Of a DNA stretch of 7,663 bases, positions 6,226-7,663 are shown piece after piece. Position 1 is the stretch's first letter. Each line of letters begins with the position of its first letter. The notes beneath the pieces are model-generated. The model saw only the letters and a program-made list of their open reading frames with translations, was not told the DNA's origin and ran no database searches. The DNA is from Laceyella putida. Lineage in GTDB: Bacteria; Bacillota; Bacilli; Thermoactinomycetales; Thermoactinomycetaceae. The stretch spans positions 1-7,663 of the forward strand of contig NZ_JBHTBW010000010.1 of NCBI RefSeq assembly GCF_042665195.1, written 5' to 3'. The position numbers were made by a program, and so were the translations under genes.

Positions 6226-6247
6226 AAAAAGAACCGCGAAGCGGCTC
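6226..6247 (-). terminator. Hairpin with minus-strand U-run
   Basis: GAACCGC (6231-6237) pairs with GCGGCTC (6241-6247), 7 bp with one G-U pair and a GAA (minus strand TTC) loop. On the minus strand TTTTT follows. No minus-strand gene sits immediately in front of it. On the plus strand the same hairpin would lie about 40 bases ahead of the first mini-ORF. Confidence 0.5.
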
Positions 6248-6289
6248 GGTGGTGTTCCAGAGAATTAATTTGGAACAGAGGAAATCATT

Positions 6290-6337
6290 ATGCGTATTGC
6301 TGTTGGTGGAGACACTTATCGGAGCATAAAGGAGTAG
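6290..6337 (+). CDS. 15-codon leader ORF upstream of a small membrane protein
   Basis: ATG at 6290 follows AGAGGAAA by a short spacer and reads MRIAVGGDTYRSIKE, then TAG (6335-6337). Its last codons AAG GAG form the ribosome binding site of the next ORF, and only 4 bases separate its stop from that ATG. This is the layout of translational coupling or a leader peptide. No family is recognised, and a chance frame cannot be excluded. Confidence 0.35.
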   Translation: MRIAVGGDTYRSIKE

Positions 6338-6341
6338 GTTT

Positions 6342-6437
6342 ATGGTCACTGTAGCATCTGTCTTACCCCTTGTTGGGATTGTAGTTGTAGGAATTGCGAT
6401 TGTTTGGGCGCTAGTGCATTTCTCTAAAAAGAAGTAG
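6342..6437 (+). CDS. 31-residue single-pass membrane peptide
   Basis: The short protein has one long hydrophobic helix (about residues 4-26, VASVLPLVGIVVVGIAIVWA and on) and a basic end, FSKKK, which by the positive-inside rule would face the cytoplasm. AAAGGAG with 7 bases to the ATG gives a strong start, and a terminator begins 10 bases after the stop, so this looks like a complete small transcription unit. Peptides of this build include subunits of cytochrome oxidases (CydS, CbaX types), small transporter subunits and membrane-acting toxins; nothing in the sequence decides among them. It is preceded by a coupled 15-codon frame. Confidence 0.6.
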   Translation: MVTVASVLPLVGIVVVGIAIVWALVHFSKKK

Positions 6438-6446
6438 GAAGCATAC

Positions 6447-6466
6447 AGGGCCTTTGCGCCCTTTTT
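6447..6466 (+). terminator. Terminator of the mini-ORF unit
   Basis: AGGGC (6447-6451) pairs with GCCCT (6458-6462), loop of 6, followed by TTTT and, after ACA, a further T7. The stem is short but GC-rich, and it comes directly after the 31-codon gene. Confidence 0.7.
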
Positions 6467-6544
6467 ACATTTTTTTCTATCTATCGTGCCGCTTTTGGCC
6501 GTATCTCGAATATACCCCATGGAATATATAAAAGAGCATGCCCG

Positions 6545-6568
6545 CCCCTGCGCTCCTGCACCCCTGCC
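6545..6568 (+). repeat. Three imperfect 8-bp tandem repeats
   Basis: CCCCTGCG, CTCCTGCA and CCCCTGCC follow one another directly in a strikingly GC-rich patch within AT-rich DNA. It lies inside an 8-bp inverted repeat, AGAGCATG (6533-6540) and CATGCTCT (6622-6629). On the minus strand the latter pair is followed by TTTTATAT, so it might help end the transcript of the 6650-7009 gene. Confidence 0.6.
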
Positions 6569-6649
6569 GCCCTCAGGCATTATCTCTCGTATGCGGTCAC
6601 GGTGATCTCAGCGCTTCAGCTCATGCTCTGTCGATTTCATTTATTGCCA

Positions 6650-7009
6650 CTATTTGCGCGGTTTATTCATCTGGCGGCGAATCTCCAAAGTGCGCCGATT
6701 CATCACTTCAACACACAAATCCGCGATGCGCTTTGAAATCGTAAAAATATCCTCTTTGATTTGAGGATCAATATACTGCCCTAATCCTGGACTAAGTTTG
6801 ACTTCCATTTGATTGCTATCATCAATAATGAATTCCATAACGGTGTTTCGTGTGCTATGGATTTTGTACGGGGACAGTGCCTGACCCGTTAACTCCACCA
6901 ACGGAATCAACTTCTCATGGATATCGGGATACATATCCTGTGCGATAGCTTGATTTAGAATGAAATCCAATCCATCCCTTGCCTTATCAAATCGAAATAA
7001 AAAGATCAA
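6650..7009 (-). CDS. Hypothetical 119-residue cytosolic protein
   Basis: I do not recognise this protein. It has no signal peptide or membrane helix. The N-terminal part (MIFLFRFDKARDGLDFILN) looks helical, the middle (TVMEFIIDDSNQMEVKLSPG) looks like a beta hairpin, and the end is helical and basic (RRTLEIRRQMNKPRK), so a nucleic-acid contact is possible but not shown. The start is TTG at 7009; AGGGAG lies 9 bases upstream, which supports it. Codon use is like the low-GC genes of the window and unlike the genes beyond 7220. Upstream, at 7061-7128, a set of complementary segments could form alternative hairpins. It appears to be transcribed alone. Confidence 0.65.
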   Translation of the reverse strand: MIFLFRFDKARDGLDFILNQAIAQDMYPDIHEKLIPLVELTGQALSPYKIHSTRNTVMEFIIDDSNQMEVKLSPGLGQYIDPQIKEDIFTISKRIADLCVEVMNRRTLEIRRQMNKPRK

Positions 7010-7090
7010 TATGTACAGCTCCCTGTTGTTTGTTTTAGTTTTACATGCCCATCATAACAGAACGCCTCACTCAACGAACAGACAAGTTGC

Positions 7091-7118
7091 AAAACAAAAG
7101 AGGCTCCTGAGAGCCTCT
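7091..7118 (-). terminator. Rho-independent terminator
   Basis: AGAGGCTC (7099-7106) pairs with GAGCCTCT (7111-7118), 8 bp perfect with a 4-base loop. On the minus strand TTTGTTTT follows directly. It would stop transcripts coming from the 7221-7463 gene before the 6650-7009 gene. An outer 9-bp repeat (AACGCCTCA at 7061-7069, TGAGGCGTT at 7120-7128) surrounds it. Confidence 0.75.
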
Positions 7119-7220
7119 CTGAGGCGTTTTATTTTGTTCCAGATACATCTGGGTATCTCCCGACTATTCCATTTATTGGGCAGATGGCACCAAATTCGAG
7201 CTTCGCTACTTCTACCCCTG

Positions 7221-7463
7221 TTAGGGACGCTCTAGCACAGTGGCAAGAATGCGGTGAACAACCTCGTGGTCACGCGGATCGTGTAGGCGGTAGTCCTCAC
7301 CCGGCAGCGTGTACCACTCCTTAGCGCCGACATACGTGATGGCGAGTGTGAGAAAACCATCATCATCGCAGGTGGTGCGCAGTTCGAGCTCCCCGCTGAT
7401 CACGCCGACCTCAGCGGTCATCACACCGTGGGTTGCGGTGAAGATTGATGACTTCTCTTCCAT
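7221..7463 (-). CDS. Small hypothetical protein of actinobacterial style
   Basis: An 80-residue acidic protein beginning MEEKSSIFTATHGVMTAEVG; no membrane segment or known motif is seen. The frame is open further upstream, but GAAGGGAG ends 8 bases before the ATG at 7463, and the longer frame would overlap another gene out of phase, so I chose this start. Third codon positions are mostly G or C (ACC, CTC, GTC, GGC, CGC), unlike everything to its left. It lies 71 bases downstream of the HNH-type gene on the same strand, so the two may form an operon. Function unknown. Confidence 0.6.
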   Translation of the reverse strand: MEEKSSIFTATHGVMTAEVGVISGELELRTTCDDDGFLTLAITYVGAKEWYTLPGEDYRLHDPRDHEVVHRILATVLERP

Positions 7464-7534
7464 ACGAGTGACTCCCTTCTCGGGTTGGATGATTGAACGG
7501 TCAGTTGGTAGTATTTGCAGACGTGCGAACGGGC

Positions 7535-7663
7535 TCAGTAAGAGCAGGTGTTCAGCATGCTTTGTAGCGCGGACTTCTCTGACGACTGCAGGGTCAGGCC
7601 CCAGCGGTACTTGGTGTGGATCCACCACTTCGCGTACGCGCAACGGGCGCCGGACCGTGGCGG
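7535..7663 (-). CDS. C-terminus of an HNH-endonuclease-family protein, cut by the window edge
   Basis: The frame enters from the window end and stops with TGA at 7535-7537. Its 42 residues include CAYAKWWIHTKYRWGLTLQ followed by SSEKSALQSMLNTC. This matches the end of the secreted HNH-family nucleases (GmrSD-like DUF1524) common in Actinobacteria, where a Cys-x-Tyr, a Trp-rich helix, RWGL and a final EKSAL...L..C recur; the two cysteines may pair. The catalytic HNH part lies outside the window. A 140-codon open frame in another phase covers the same bases but has no support. Confidence 0.65.
   Translation of the reverse strand, partial: PPRSGARCAYAKWWIHTKYRWGLTLQSSEKSALQSMLNTCSY

Noticed and set aside
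6086..6580. Minus-strand open frame of 164 codons as one gene
   Set aside because: Only its C-terminal part (from about 6205 down) resembles a protein, the IS3 transposase; the rest is antisense to the mini-ORF unit and crosses its terminator and a low-complexity patch.
6533..6629. Possible CRISPR or phage attachment site because of short repeats
   Set aside because: The units are 8 bp, directly adjacent and without spacers; no tRNA or integrase is present.
6538..6744. Plus-strand open frame of 68 codons
   Set aside because: It begins in the GC-rich tandem repeat and overlaps the supported minus-strand gene at 6650-7009; no ribosome binding site.
6960..7235. Plus-strand open frame of 91 codons
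   Set aside because: It runs through the hairpin at 7099-7118 and overlaps the start of the minus-strand gene; composition is not protein-like.
7464..7643. N-terminal extension of the 80-residue gene to 7643
   Set aside because: The extension lies out of phase over the HNH-family C-terminus, and a good ribosome binding site supports the ATG at 7463.

Overview
The window looks like accessory DNA from a low-GC Gram-positive of the Bacillales, with Paenibacillaceae (Brevibacillus or Paenibacillus) as my best guess. The reasons are strong AGGAGG-type ribosome binding sites, TTG and GTG starts, U-run terminators, an LPXTG-type surface protein, and a divergent LysR/MFS pair that resembles yybE-yybF of Bacillus subtilis. 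The genus is inferred, not shown.

Layout. 1-71: tail of a membrane protein. 131-1123: secreted helveticin-J-like protein (class III bacteriocin family). 1124-1617: no intact gene, but a strong terminator and a broken start of an Est30-type carboxylesterase. 1618-2829 (minus) and 2974-3858 (plus): MFS efflux transporter and LysR regulator, transcribed divergently from a 144-bp region with an operator-like inverted repeat. 3922-3946: shared terminator. 4013-4735 (minus): small secreted protein with an NPGDNN-like linker and an LPKTA sorting signal. 4736-5170: promoters and an orphan terminator.

From about 5170 the region is patchy. A plus-strand promoter, leader and ribosome binding site lead into only a 13-codon frame, which runs antisense into the 3' end of an unrecognised three-helix membrane protein (5180-5887, minus). 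That gene is preceded by a ten-base poly-G tract and has an unclear start. Next come a decayed IS3-family end (5954-6205), two coupled mini-ORFs (15 and 31 codons) with their own terminator (6290-6466), and a hypothetical cytosolic protein (6650-7009, minus).

From about 7220 to the end the base composition rises. The window ends with a small hypothetical gene and the C-terminus of an HNH-endonuclease-family protein, both of actinobacterial style. This is either acquired DNA or a chimeric/contaminated contig end.

Functional links are limited. The LysR regulator probably controls the MFS pump. The bacteriocin-like protein and the LPKTA protein are both exported, but no immunity gene or sortase is visible. 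No tRNA, rRNA or CRISPR array was seen.
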